The notes under the pieces are model-generated. The model did not search any database. It was given only the letters and a program-made list of their open reading frames with translations, and was not told the DNA's origin. The position numbers and the translations under genes are program-made. A stretch of DNA of 64,000 bases from Rhizobium hidalgonense (GTDB taxonomy: Bacteria; Pseudomonadota; Alphaproteobacteria; Rhizobiales; Rhizobiaceae). Below, piece after piece: positions 1-8,717 of this stretch. The DNA is taken from contig NZ_LODW01000033.1 of assembly GCF_002914525.1 (NCBI RefSeq), positions 124,001-188,000 on the forward strand, in the 5' to 3' direction. Position 1 is the first letter of the stretch. The number at the start of each line of letters is the position of its first letter.

Positions 1-258
1 GATACGTCGGCGGCCGGGAAGAACGCCTTTCCGATAACATCAGTGGTGTCGGTCGAGGAGGCTGCCCAGCAGATTGCCGCCGGGCTGAAGTCGCAGGCCT
101 TCGAGATCACCTTCCCCAGGCGGTTCACCACCATGCTGAAACTCGCGCGCCTGCTGCCCTATTGCGCTTATTTCCCGCTGGTCAACCGCGTCACCGGCTG
201 GCGCGAGCGGCCGTCATCGCCTGGTCACCATCCGGCGACACCGCATCCGGCGGAATGA
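1..258 (+). CDS. Short-chain dehydrogenase (SDR), C-terminal fragment
   Basis: The reading frame is open from the first base and ends at TGA 256-258, so the N-terminal part lies outside the window. The visible 85 residues contain an SDR-type C-terminal segment: a stretch similar to VSVEEAAQQIAAGL, then FEITFPRRFT and a hydrophobic LLPYCAYFPLVNRVTGW tail, as seen in rhizobial SDR proteins encoded near cfa. The catalytic Tyr-x-x-x-Lys and the NAD(P)-binding motif are not in view, so substrate and cofactor cannot be judged. The gene converges with cfa with no intervening base: its stop is directly followed by the cfa stop. Confidence 0.7.
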   Translation, partial: DTSAAGKNAFPITSVVSVEEAAQQIAAGLKSQAFEITFPRRFTTMLKLARLLPYCAYFPLVNRVTGWRERPSSPGHHPATPHPAE

Positions 259-1521
259 TCAGCTGCTGCGCGAGAACACGACCTGTCGCACATCGATATT
301 GCGGGCGCGGAAGCCGGCTTCGCAATAGAACAGATAGAATTCCCAGAGCCGTTTGAAACGCTCGTCGAAGCCCATCGGGCGGATGCGTTCCCAGACTGAC
401 CAGAAGCGCTCGCGCCATTCGGCAAGCGTGCGGGCATAGTCGAGCCCGAAGCCGAAGTCTCTGACCAGTGACAGATCGACCTTGCCGGCGAGTTCGGCCA
501 GATGATTGCGCGTCGGCAGCATGCCGCCGGGAAAGACATATTTCTGGATGAAGTCAGGATTGCTGCGATACTGGTCGAAGGACTCGGGTTTGATCGTGAT
601 GATCTGCAGACCGGCCTTGCCGCCGGGTTTCAGACATTGCCTGAGCTTGGAGAAATAGGACGGCCAGTATTTCTCGCCGACCGCTTCGAACATTTCGATC
701 GAGACGATCCGGTCGTAGAGCCCGATCTCGTCACGGTAATCCTGGAAACGGAATTCGACGCGGTCGTCGAGGCCGGCCTTGTGGATGCGCTCCTGCGCAA
801 AGGCGAGCTGCTCGCGGCTGATCGTCAGCCCCGTCACCTTGCAGTTCAATTCGCCAGCGGCGAATTCGGCAAAACCGCCCCAGCCGCAGCCGATTTCCAG
901 CACGTGATCCCCCGGCCCGATGCCGGTCGCCTCGGCGAGCGCGCGATATTTGGCGTTTTGGGCCGATTGCAGGTCGTTGGCCCCTGTGGAGTAGAGCGCT
1001 GAGGAATAGGTCATGCTTGGATCGAGCCATTGCCTGTAGAAATCATTGCCGAGATCGTAATGGGCGGAGATGTTGCGCTTGGAGCCCGTCCTGGTATTGG
1101 CGTTCATCCAGTGGCGTACGCGCTCGAAGAGGCGGCCGACACCGCTCTTGCCATGCGCATAGCTGAACGCGGCCTCGCCGTTGACCAGGAAGAGTTCGAG
1201 GAAGGCGGTGAGGTCGGGGCTGTCCCAATCGCCGTCCATATAGGTCTCGGCGACCCCGATCGTGCCGCTCGTCAGCGCCCGATAGGCGAGGTTCCAGTTG
1301 TGGAGGCTGAGCGCCGCCTTTGGCCCGGCCTTCTGGCCCTCGACCAGCAGCCGGCGGCCATCGGGGAGAGTAACGGCGAGCGAACCGTGCTGCATGTGCA
1401 GAAGTCCGCGCAACGCCAGCTTTGCCTTGAAGGGCAGGCCCTTCACCATGCGGGACATGTTTTCGGCCGTCAGCGTCACCGCATCACGAGCCAGCAGATT
1501 CCAGTCCTGCGCCTTGCTCAT
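259..1521 (-). CDS. cfa: Cyclopropane-fatty-acyl-phospholipid synthase
   Basis: This 420-residue protein should transfer a methylene group from S-adenosylmethionine to cis double bonds of phospholipid acyl chains, acting at the inner face of the cytoplasmic membrane and changing membrane properties under stress or in stationary phase. The SAM-binding motif VLEIGCGWGGFAEFAA is near residue 210, preceded by the family signature HYDLGNDFYRQWLDPSMTYS. FQDYRDEIGLYDRIVSIEMF and a C-terminal aromatic segment around RERFWSVWERI also fit the family. A GGAGGAGAG stretch lies directly before the ATG. Length is normal for rhizobial Cfa. Rhizobia often carry more than one cfa paralogue, so which copy this is cannot be said. 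Confidence 0.93.
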   Translation of the reverse strand: MSKAQDWNLLARDAVTLTAENMSRMVKGLPFKAKLALRGLLHMQHGSLAVTLPDGRRLLVEGQKAGPKAALSLHNWNLAYRALTSGTIGVAETYMDGDWDSPDLTAFLELFLVNGEAAFSYAHGKSGVGRLFERVRHWMNANTRTGSKRNISAHYDLGNDFYRQWLDPSMTYSSALYSTGANDLQSAQNAKYRALAEATGIGPGDHVLEIGCGWGGFAEFAAGELNCKVTGLTISREQLAFAQERIHKAGLDDRVEFRFQDYRDEIGLYDRIVSIEMFEAVGEKYWPSYFSKLRQCLKPGGKAGLQIITIKPESFDQYRSNPDFIQKYVFPGGMLPTRNHLAELAGKVDLSLVRDFGFGLDYARTLAEWRERFWSVWERIRPMGFDERFKRLWEFYLFYCEAGFRARNIDVRQVVFSRSS

Positions 1522-1727
1522 CTCTCCTCCTCCAGCATTTTCTTGCCGGTTAGGGACGACGAAGCCCTAGAATATACGCGCGGCCGCCCCCCGGCGATTA
1601 GATCGAAGGCTACTGCATAATTGCTCAAATCGGAACAGATTTAAGATAAGATCGTAAGAGCGGTTCAATCTGTCTCAGCGCCTTTGCTCGTCCGAAAAGA
1701 CGGGCGGCGCGGAACGGAAGTGCGCGT

Positions 1728-3176
1728 TCATACGGCATGCTTTGTGACGTCGTAGGCGGCCAGCGCCCGGTTGCGCGCGCTGGCGTGATCGACGATCGGT
1801 CTCGGATAGGTCTGGCCAAGAATGATGCCTGCCGAGTCGAGCACGCTCTCCGGTGCCTCGAACGGCCGATGGATGTAGTTTGCCGCGAGTTCTCGAAGCT
1901 CAGGCAGATAAGTTCTGACATAGTCGCCGTGCGGATCGAAGGTTTGGCCCTGCAGCACCGGATTGAAGATCCGGAAGAACGGCGACGCATCGGCTCCCGA
2001 GCCCGCCACCCACTGCCAGCTTGCCGCATTGTTGGCGGGGTCGGCATCAACAAGCGTGTCGCGAAACCATGCCTCGCCCCGGCGCCAGTCGACCATCAGA
2101 TCCTTGATGAGGAAGGAGGCGACGATCATCCGCACGCGATTGTGCATCCAGCCATGCCGCCAGAGTTGGCGCATGCCGGCATCGACGATCGGATAACCGG
2201 TCATGCCGCGGCGCCACGCCGCGAAATCGTCATCGTCATTGCGCCATTTAAAGCCGTCGAAACGAGCGTTCCAGTTGTCCGAAGCAAGACGCGGGAAATG
2301 GAATAGCAGGTGGTAGGAGAATTCACGCCAGGCGATCTCCTTGCGGAAATGCAGGATGTCGGCCGCCGGCATCCGTTTCGACAGACCACGCGTCGCGTCC
2401 CAGATGCGGGCAGGGGAGATCTCGCCGAGCGCCAGATGCGGCGACAGCAACGATGTCGCCTGCTTCGCCGGATAGTCGCGGTTTTCCTTATAACCGTCGA
2501 GCCCGTCCTCGACGAAGGAGCGGAGCTTTTCCCGCGCGCCTTGTTCGCCCGGCGTCCAGAGATCGCCGAAATCCCTCGCCCAGTCCGGCTTGGTCGGCAG
2601 CAGTTTCCAGCTCTCCAGCCTTTCCGATTTCGGAAGCTGCGCTGCCAGCCGCAGTTTCGCCGGCGCCTCCACCGGCCGCTCCGGTTCGCCGGCGCCTTCC
2701 AGCGCGCGCCAGAACGGTGTGTAGACACGATAGGGCGTGCCGCCGCCGGTCATCAGCCGGGAAGGGTCGTGAAGCAACTGGCCGCCGAAGCTGCTCACCT
2801 CGATCGCCTGCTTTTGCAATTCGTGCTTGATACGGATGTCGATGGCCGTTCCGGACGGATCGTAGCATCGGTTCCAGAAGACGGCTTCGGCGCCGCTCTC
2901 GCTGATGAGGGCGCCAAGCACGTCGAGTGCCTCGCCGCTGGCAAGCACCAGCCGTCCCTGCCGCTTGCGCAGCGACCCGTCGAGCGCTTCCAGCGAATGA
3001 TGCAGCCACCACGCCTGCGCCGCACCGAGCGCACCGCTATGTGCCGCGGGCTCTTTGATATAGAGAGGGATGATCGGTCGCCCGGAGAGATCGGCTGCCG
3101 CGAGCGCATGGTTGTCGTCAAGGCGCAAATCCTTGCGAAACCACAGTATGACCGGTTTTGCCGCGTCCTTTGCCAA
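1728..3176 (-). CDS. phr: Deoxyribodipyrimidine photolyase
   Basis: This is a class I CPD photolyase/cryptochrome family protein of 482 residues that repairs UV-induced pyrimidine dimers using light and FADH-. The N-terminal antenna-binding domain starts with ILWFRKDLRLDDNHAL. The C-terminal FAD-binding domain has the strongly conserved segments WREFSYHLLFHFP, GYPIVDAGMRQLW, GWMHNRVRM, DADPANNAASWQWVAGSG and FRIFNPVLQG. The longest frame begins with a TTG (3174-3176); an AAGGGAA sequence lies 5' of it at a rather long distance, so the start is not certain. The gene stands between cfa and a small secreted-protein gene on the same strand. A repair enzyme rather than a photoreceptor is inferred from the intact Trp/Asn-rich C-terminal region. 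Confidence 0.93.
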   Translation of the reverse strand: MAKDAAKPVILWFRKDLRLDDNHALAAADLSGRPIIPLYIKEPAAHSGALGAAQAWWLHHSLEALDGSLRKRQGRLVLASGEALDVLGALISESGAEAVFWNRCYDPSGTAIDIRIKHELQKQAIEVSSFGGQLLHDPSRLMTGGGTPYRVYTPFWRALEGAGEPERPVEAPAKLRLAAQLPKSERLESWKLLPTKPDWARDFGDLWTPGEQGAREKLRSFVEDGLDGYKENRDYPAKQATSLLSPHLALGEISPARIWDATRGLSKRMPAADILHFRKEIAWREFSYHLLFHFPRLASDNWNARFDGFKWRNDDDDFAAWRRGMTGYPIVDAGMRQLWRHGWMHNRVRMIVASFLIKDLMVDWRRGEAWFRDTLVDADPANNAASWQWVAGSGADASPFFRIFNPVLQGQTFDPHGDYVRTYLPELRELAANYIHRPFEAPESVLDSAGIILGQTYPRPIVDHASARNRALAAYDVTKHAV

Positions 3177-3251
3177 TGAGACCGTTCCCTTGTTCGTTCA
3201 AGCTGCTGCGGATGTACGGAAAGCCCGGATCAAAAGTTTCGTTGCTACGTG

Positions 3252-3279
3252 AAAAAAGGCCGGCGTGAACCGGCCTTTT
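3252..3279 (-). terminator. Intrinsic terminator after the small secreted-protein gene
   Basis: Perfect 10-bp inverted repeat AAAAGGCCGG / CCGGCCTTTT (3254-3263 and 3270-3279) with a 6-nt loop. On the minus strand the stem is followed by six T residues, and it lies about 50 bp after the stop at 3328. It could also work weakly in the other direction. Confidence 0.85.
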
Positions 3280-3327
3280 CAAGCGTGACGCACTTTGTGC
3301 GACATGCTTTGTAGCAAAGACTGCCTG

Positions 3328-3654
3328 TCAGTTGTCGTATTCGCGGCAGGCTTCGCTGATCGAGGCGCCGCTTTCGCCGCCGCGTGTATCGACGCCCGAC
3401 CTCTGTTGCGGCATGCCAGGGCATTCCATCGTTTGCGGCTGACCGATGCTCTGTGTCGTCATCGGATCGACCGGAGCGGTGCGTACCGGATACATGCCGT
3501 TGTCACTGTTGGTGTAATCGGAAGAATAGGTACCCGAACTCGGGTCGGTCGAGCCGCCATTGGTCGGCCCGATGGGATCGGGGTTCGACTGGGCAAAGGC
3601 CGAGGATGCCATGCCGATCGCAAGCAGCGAAGCGGCGATAAGGGACTTGCTCAT
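3328..3654 (-). CDS. Small secreted protein of unknown function
   Basis: A 108-residue protein with a clear Sec signal peptide: MSKSLIAASLLAIG followed by ASSAFAQS, with likely cleavage after AFA. The mature part of about 85 residues is rich in Ser, Thr, Gly, Pro and Asn, with two cysteines (in MECPGMP and EACREY) and no recognisable domain. An AGGAGG Shine-Dalgarno sequence sits 8 nt before the ATG. A GGAAC-N18-TT element ends 44 nt upstream of the start, suggesting control by an EcfG/RpoE2-type general stress sigma factor. A strong terminator follows, so the gene is probably monocistronic. Periplasmic location is inferred; no function can be assigned. Confidence 0.8.
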   Translation of the reverse strand: MSKSLIAASLLAIGMASSAFAQSNPDPIGPTNGGSTDPSSGTYSSDYTNSDNGMYPVRTAPVDPMTTQSIGQPQTMECPGMPQQRSGVDTRGGESGASISEACREYDN

Positions 3655-3697
3655 AAGGATATCCTCCTTTGATTTTCATCTTGGGTGGCCCTTGGGT

Positions 3698-3722
3698 AAC
3701 CGCCTGCTGGAATCATTGTTCC
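3698..3722 (-). promoter_or_regulatory. Candidate EcfG/RpoE2 (general stress) promoter
   Basis: On the minus strand GGAAC (3722-3718) is followed after exactly 18 nt by TT (3699-3698), the pattern described for the alphaproteobacterial general stress sigma factor. It ends 44 nt before the ATG at 3654. The same spacing occurs before three other genes in this window. Confidence 0.5.
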
Positions 3723-3855
3723 GAAATTTGCGAAAAACCTGCACGCGACCTCTCATGGTTACGCATAAACCTTAACCGCCGAAGCCGCTGGATCACGGAT
3801 GCCGCCTGCCTTAGTGGCATGCTGAAACGCTAAAAATCAGCAGCATGAGGCCGCT

Positions 3856-4167
3856 ATGTTCGTTTCCCCCCGCGAGGCTGCAGATCTCGGTCTCCAGATT
3901 GCCCTCGCACTTGCCCTGACGGCAAGCGGCATGGCGATCGCGTCCTCTGCCATGGGCGGCGAGAAGGCCGGTATATCAGCGATCGACCTCAGCCGCCCCT
4001 CCCTATGGACCGACGTCCCGATGCGCGTCGACCCGACACAGGCCTATCTGCGCTCCGACGCTCCCGCCGAGCTGGAACTCGCCGGCGGCCGCGATGAACT
4101 GTGCCATGACCCGATCGGCCTGCGCCTCTCCTGCGACTTGATCGCCACCGGCAGCACAGCCTTTTAG
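3856..4167 (+). CDS. Hypothetical protein with hydrophobic N-terminal segment
   Basis: A 103-residue protein that I do not recognise. Residues ~12-32 (LQIALALALTASGMAIASS) form one hydrophobic segment that could be a signal anchor or signal peptide. The rest contains two cysteines (DELCHDP and RLSCDL) that could form a disulfide outside the cytoplasm. A GAGGCC sequence lies just before the ATG. The gene converges with the frameshifted Lrp gene, with only 17 bp between the stops. Codon use looks like that of its neighbours. Confidence 0.6.
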   Translation: MFVSPREAADLGLQIALALALTASGMAIASSAMGGEKAGISAIDLSRPSLWTDVPMRVDPTQAYLRSDAPAELELAGGRDELCHDPIGLRLSCDLIATGSTAF

Positions 4168-4184
4168 ATGACGATCTGAGCGCG

Positions 4185-4669
4185 TCAGCGCGAACGGCCG
4201 GTGGCCGATAGCTGCACGGGCAGGATCGTCGACGCCTTGATGTCCTTCAGGACGAACATCGTATGCATCTCCTTGATGCCGGGCAGGCGGCGGATCACTG
4301 TCATGGCAAATTCGCATAGTTGTCGAGATCGGTTGCGACCACCTGCAGCAGGAAGTCAGCTTCGCCGGCGACGGAAAAACAGGCGATGACCGCCTCCAGT
4401 TCGCCGACCTCGCGCTCGAAACGCTCGGCCTCGTCATGGGAATGCGTATCGATCTGTACACGCACGAAGGCGAGGACGCCGAGGCCGACGGCGCGCCGAT
4501 CGACGAGAGCCTGATAGCCGCGGATGACACCGGCCTCTTCCAGCCGCTTCACTCTGCGCCAGCAGGGCGAGGTCGACATCCCAACGCGTTCCGCCAGCTC
4601 CTGGTTGGTCAGCCGCCCCTCGCTCTGCAATGCCTTCAATATGCGGATATCTCCCGGCTCGAATTCCAT
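4185..4669 (-). pseudogene. Lrp/AsnC-family regulator with a -1 frameshift near its C-terminus
   Basis: The first 117 residues from ATG 4669 are a typical Lrp/AsnC protein: an N-terminal winged helix-turn-helix (LTNQELAERVGMSTSPCWRRV) and an AsnC ligand-binding/oligomerisation domain. The frame then stops prematurely after DLDNYANLP at 4301. One frame over, the sequence continues as EFAMTVIRRLPGIKEM and then TMFVLKDIKAST to a TGA at 4185-4187, exactly the expected family C-terminus. Restoring one base at about 4313-4316 gives a normal 161-residue protein. The truncated form lacks the last beta strand and helix of the effector domain. It is divergent from the DUF2000 gene, a likely regulatory target. 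A sequencing error cannot be excluded. Confidence 0.8.
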
Positions 4670-4807
4670 CGTCGGTAAGTCCTTTCGAATTTTATCATTA
4701 TACAGGTAGATCCTACCAAAATCGCGGGCGGAACGACAGGAATAGGCAGAATATTTCCCTGGCTTTCGATAGGCTGAGGAGATCGAGCCAGGAAGGGAGA
4801 ATGAGGG

Positions 4808-5227
4808 ATGACGGGTGAGGACTGGCGTGTCGCGGTGATCGTCGAGCCGGGGTTGCCGACCGGCGAACTCGCCAACACCGTCGCCGTGCTATCGATCGGG
4901 CTCGGCGCTGCGGCCCCCGCGCTTGCCGGAGGGCGGCTGAGTGACCAGGCCGGCCGGATATTTCATGTGAGCGCCAACAAGCCGGTACCTGTCCTGCAGG
5001 CGGCGGCCGCGGATCTGAGATCGCTGCTGCTGAAGGCCTTGCCGGCGCCTGACGGAGCCCTGGTCGTGCCATTCCCGCGTTTTGCACGCGCCTTGCACGT
5101 CTATGCCGACTACGAGGCTTCGTTGCCGGAGCGCGACCTGTCTTCGGAAACCATCGACGGCATCGGGCTCGCCGGTCCGACGAAGTGGATCCGCTCGCTG
5201 ACGGGCTCGCTGAAGCTGCTTCGCTGA
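4808..5227 (+). CDS. DUF2000 domain protein
   Basis: A 139-residue protein matching the DUF2000 family, whose biochemical role is unknown: N-terminal WRVAVIVEPGLPTGELANT, a central Gly/Ala-rich region and C-terminal GIGLAGPTKWIRSLTG. It spans nearly the whole family domain and has no signal peptide, so it should be cytoplasmic. A GGGAGAATGAGGG stretch precedes the ATG. It is divergently transcribed from the Lrp/AsnC gene with a 138-bp intergenic region, the usual arrangement of an Lrp regulator next to its target. With the regulator damaged in this genome, control of this gene may be altered; that is inference. Confidence 0.8.
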   Translation: MTGEDWRVAVIVEPGLPTGELANTVAVLSIGLGAAAPALAGGRLSDQAGRIFHVSANKPVPVLQAAAADLRSLLLKALPAPDGALVVPFPRFARALHVYADYEASLPERDLSSETIDGIGLAGPTKWIRSLTGSLKLLR

Positions 5228-5357
5228 CGCATGTCGCCAAGGTCTGCCGCGGCGTTAGACCGGCCCGTCCCTGCCAAAGCTTGCAAAAGGCCTCGATTTG
5301 CCGTTTCATCGGGCGATAACGATAACCATCCGATGCTCTTCCTTAAAGGATCCGCCT

Positions 5358-6035
5358 TTGTCCCTGCCGATGCCCCGCGGCTTCGAGAAGCCTTATGCCG
5401 CCTTCCTGTTCGATATGGATGGCACCATCCTCAATTCGATCCGTGCTGCCGAGCGTGTATGGAGCGACTGGGCAAAGCGTCAGGGGCTCGATGTCGCCGC
5501 CTTTTTGCCGAAGATGCATGGATCGCGCGGCGTCGACACGATCGCCCGCCTGAACCTGCCAGGCGTTGACCCCGAACATGAGGCCAGGCTGGTGACCGAG
5601 GCCGAAATCGCCGATGTTGGCGATGTCGTGGCCATTCCGGGTGCCGCGGCATTCCTGAGTGCGCTGCCGCCGGATCGCTGGGCGATCGTCACATCTTCGC
5701 CACTGCGCCTTGCCCATCGGCGGCTGGACGCGGCAGGTCTGCCGCTGCCGAAATTCATGGTGACGGCGGAGGATGTGAAGGTCGGAAAACCCGATCCGCA
5801 ATGTTATATCCTGGGCGCCGAACGCCTCGGCGTCAGCACACGGGATTGCCTGGTGTTCGAGGATGTCGCAGCCGGTATCATCGCCGGCGAGGCGGCGGGC
5901 GCCGATGTCATGGTCGTGACCGCAACCCATCACCAGAAGATGGACACGCCGCATCCGACCCTCTCGTCCTATGACGAGATCTCGGTCCGCATCTCAGCCG
6001 ACCATAAGATGTTTATCGTCCCCAAAGCGGCCTGA
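5358..6035 (+). CDS. HAD-superfamily sugar-phosphatase-like hydrolase
   Basis: A cytoplasmic HAD subfamily IA phosphatase. Motif I is FLFDMDGTILNS with the nucleophilic Asp, motif II is AIVTSSP, the motif III Lys lies in EDVKVGKPDPQCYI, and motif IV is CLVFEDVAAGI. The cap domain between motifs I and II resembles that of sugar phosphatases acting on small phosphorylated sugars; the substrate cannot be read from sequence. I place the start at TTG 5358 because AAAGGA lies 8 nt before it. ATG 5370 is the alternative, and an upstream in-frame ATG at 5298 has no ribosome-binding site. The product is about 225 residues. Confidence 0.85.
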   Translation: MSLPMPRGFEKPYAAFLFDMDGTILNSIRAAERVWSDWAKRQGLDVAAFLPKMHGSRGVDTIARLNLPGVDPEHEARLVTEAEIADVGDVVAIPGAAAFLSALPPDRWAIVTSSPLRLAHRRLDAAGLPLPKFMVTAEDVKVGKPDPQCYILGAERLGVSTRDCLVFEDVAAGIIAGEAAGADVMVVTATHHQKMDTPHPTLSSYDEISVRISADHKMFIVPKAA

Positions 6036-6059
6036 CACCGCCCGATCCCCGCTGAGTGC

Positions 6060-8717
6060 TCACTCCGCGGCTGCAGCGAGACAGCGATCGATGATCCTGC
6101 CGATTTCGCCGCGGCAGGAGCCGCAATTGGTTCCGGCGCTCAGTTCCTTGCCGACCGCCTCGACGCTGTGGCATCCGCCGAGTACCGCGGCAGCGATCTG
6201 ATTGACCCCGACGCTGAAGCAGGAGCAGACGGTGGCGCCCGGATCCGGTCTGCCGGCGCCGGGACGGCCAGCGACCAGCGCAAAGCGTTTTCTCAAATCG
6301 CCGTGGGCGGTGGCGAGCTGCGAAATTGCCCAGTTGCGCGCGACGGCGACCGGTTCGCGGGCGAGGAACAGTGCGGCCAGCAGGGTCTCGCCGTCGAAGA
6401 AGGCGAGCCTGAGGTCGCCGGATTGCCGGTCGGCATAACCCAGCGGCTCGATGCCATCAGGAATGGCGAAAACAGCGCGGCACCAGGCCGTCCAGTCTTC
6501 GACCGCCTCGGTGAAGGCGAGCTCCAGCCGCCAGCCGCCATCGGCTTTCGCCAGCGCCCAATAGGCCGCGTCAGGTGTGGCCGGTTTTGTCGCCGAGACG
6601 GCGAAGCCGTAATGCGTGGCGCGGAAGGGGCGAATGGCGACGGCAACGTTCTTCGAGGCGGGCTGACCGGAAAAGGGGTCGGTGATCGGCGCGACCACGG
6701 CATCGATCCGCGCTTTGGCCGCGAACTGGTCGTTCCAGTGCATCGGCGCGAAGATGCCGCCACGCGCCTGGCGATCGGTCACCAGCGCCCGGACGATCGC
6801 CTTGCCGTAGGGGCTGTCGATCTCGACGAGACCAGCGCTCGATATGCCGGTCTCGATCGCATCGCGCGGATGGATCTCCGCAAAGGGTTCGGCGATATGG
6901 GCGGAAAGCCGGGCGCTCTTTCCCGTCCTCGTCATCGTGTGCCACTGGTCGCGGATGCGCCCGGTATTCAGCGTGAAGGGGAAGTCGGCATTGGTGCGGT
7001 CCGTTTCGGGCGGTGCCACTGCGACGAAGCGCGCCTTGCCATCGCCATGGTAGAAACCGCCATCGGCGAAGAAGCGGGTGACGCCGGGTTCGGTCCCTGC
7101 CGCCTGCGGCCACTGAAAGGGCGACAGCGCGTCATAGGTGTCACCGGTCAAGCCGGCGCGGGCGCCGATGTCGAAATCGCGGCTGCCGTTATTTTCGAAG
7201 GCGGAAAGGGCGGCATGTTCGGAGAAGATCTCCGCCGGCGTGTCGAAATCGAAAGCGGCGGCAAAGCCCATGCGGCGTCCGACCTCCGCAAGCTGCCACC
7301 AGTCGGCCCTCGCGTCGCCGGGGAGCCCGAGAAACGGCCGCTGTCTGGAAATGCGCCGTTCGGAATTGGTGACGGTGCCGTCCTTTTCGCCCCAGCCGAG
7401 GGAGGGCAGAAGCACCTCGGCGTGCCGGGCCGTATCCGTTTCTCTCAGGATGTCGGAAACGACGACGAAAGGACAGGCGGCGATCGCACTTTCGACGCTG
7501 TCGGCATCCGGCATCGAGACGACGGGATTGGTGGCCATGATCCAGAGCGCCTTGATGCGGCCGTCGGCTACGGCGCGGAACATGTCCACCGCCTTCAGAC
7601 CAGGTTTTGCGGCGATGACGGGCGATTCCCAGAAACGCTGCACGCGATCCCGGTCTTGCGGGTTCTCGATCGCCATATGGGCGGCGAGCATATTGGCAAG
7701 ACCACCGACCTCGCGCCCGCCCATTGCGTTCGGCTGGCCGGTCAGCGAGAACGGCCCCATGCCCGGGCGGCCAATACGGCCGGTCGCCAGATGACAGTTG
7801 AGGATGGCATTGACCTTGTCGGTGCCGGAGGAGGACTGGTTGACGCCCTGGCTGTAGCAGGTCACGACTTTCTCAGTCGTCTCGAACAGCCGGAAGAATT
7901 CCCGGATCTGCATGGCCGGCAGGCCGGTCCGTTCCAGCAGATCGTTGATATCAATCGCTGCGGCGGCCGCAAAGGCGCCGGCGAAACCTTCGGTGTGGGA
8001 GGCGATATAATTCTGGTCGATCGCCGGGCTGGTCGCCAGCTGGGCAAGCAGTCCCATGAACAGCGCCACGTCGCCGTCCGGGCGGATTGCCAGATGCAGG
8101 TCGGCGATGTCGCATGTCATCGTCCGGCGCGGATCGATGACCACGATCCGCATGTTCGGCCGCGCCGCCTTTGCGGTGGCCAGCCGCTGGTAGATGACGG
8201 GATGACACCAAGCGAGGTTGGAGCCTGTCAGCACCACGAGGTCGGCGAGTTCGATATCCTCATAGGTCCCCGGCACGGTATCGGCGCCGAAGGCGCGGCG
8301 ATGCCCGGCGACCGACGAAGACATGCAGAGCCTTGAATTGGTGTCGATGTTGGCCGAGCCGATGAAGCCCTTCATCAGCTTGTTGGCGACATAATAATCC
8401 TCGGTCAGCAACTGGCCGGAGACGTAGAAGGCAACGGAATCAGGCCCGTGTTCGGCGATCGTTTCGGAAAAACGCCGGGCGACCAGGTCGAGCGCCTCGT
8501 CCCAGCCGCTGCGTTGACCGGCGATCTCGGGGTAAAGCAGCCGGCCGTCGAGATCGATGGTTTCGGCAAGCGCCGACCCCTTCGAGCAGAGCCGGCCGAA
8601 ATTCGACGGATGCTCGGGATCTCCCTTGACGCTGACGGCGCCGGCCTCGTCGACAGTCGCGATAACGCCGCAGCCGACGCCGCAATAGGGGCAGGTGGTC
8701 TTGACCTCAGCCGCCAT
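6060..8717 (-). CDS. nasA: Assimilatory nitrate reductase, molybdopterin catalytic subunit
   Basis: An 885-residue cytoplasmic molybdoenzyme reducing nitrate to nitrite for nitrogen assimilation. It begins with an N-terminal [4Fe-4S] motif (CPYCGVGCGV ... RLCSKG). The DTNSRLCMSS segment carries the Mo-ligand cysteine, followed by the bis-MGD-binding region with KVVTCYSQGVNQSS and a C-terminal molybdopterin dinucleotide-binding domain with NTGRIRDQWHTMTRTG. The last ~55 residues form a BFD-like [2Fe-2S] domain (VCSCFSVGVNQI ... TNCGSCRGEI), probably the electron entry site, as in Klebsiella-type NasA. Its ATG overlaps the nirD stop by one base (TAATG), so translation is coupled. It is the last gene of the nar transporter-nirB-nirD-nasA operon. 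Confidence 0.95.
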   Translation of the reverse strand: MAAEVKTTCPYCGVGCGVIATVDEAGAVSVKGDPEHPSNFGRLCSKGSALAETIDLDGRLLYPEIAGQRSGWDEALDLVARRFSETIAEHGPDSVAFYVSGQLLTEDYYVANKLMKGFIGSANIDTNSRLCMSSSVAGHRRAFGADTVPGTYEDIELADLVVLTGSNLAWCHPVIYQRLATAKAARPNMRIVVIDPRRTMTCDIADLHLAIRPDGDVALFMGLLAQLATSPAIDQNYIASHTEGFAGAFAAAAAIDINDLLERTGLPAMQIREFFRLFETTEKVVTCYSQGVNQSSSGTDKVNAILNCHLATGRIGRPGMGPFSLTGQPNAMGGREVGGLANMLAAHMAIENPQDRDRVQRFWESPVIAAKPGLKAVDMFRAVADGRIKALWIMATNPVVSMPDADSVESAIAACPFVVVSDILRETDTARHAEVLLPSLGWGEKDGTVTNSERRISRQRPFLGLPGDARADWWQLAEVGRRMGFAAAFDFDTPAEIFSEHAALSAFENNGSRDFDIGARAGLTGDTYDALSPFQWPQAAGTEPGVTRFFADGGFYHGDGKARFVAVAPPETDRTNADFPFTLNTGRIRDQWHTMTRTGKSARLSAHIAEPFAEIHPRDAIETGISSAGLVEIDSPYGKAIVRALVTDRQARGGIFAPMHWNDQFAAKARIDAVVAPITDPFSGQPASKNVAVAIRPFRATHYGFAVSATKPATPDAAYWALAKADGGWRLELAFTEAVEDWTAWCRAVFAIPDGIEPLGYADRQSGDLRLAFFDGETLLAALFLAREPVAVARNWAISQLATAHGDLRKRFALVAGRPGAGRPDPGATVCSCFSVGVNQIAAAVLGGCHSVEAVGKELSAGTNCGSCRGEIGRIIDRCLAAAAE

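Noticed and set aside
4729..4760. GGAAC-N19-TT element before the DUF2000 gene
   Set aside because: The spacing is 19 rather than the 18 seen at the four better sites, and the -10 context differs; too weak to list as a promoter.
6168..8336. A 722-codon open frame antisense to nasA
   Set aside because: It is a shadow of nasA produced by GC-rich codon use: no ribosome-binding site, no domain, Arg/Gly-rich translation, and nasA itself is fully supported.
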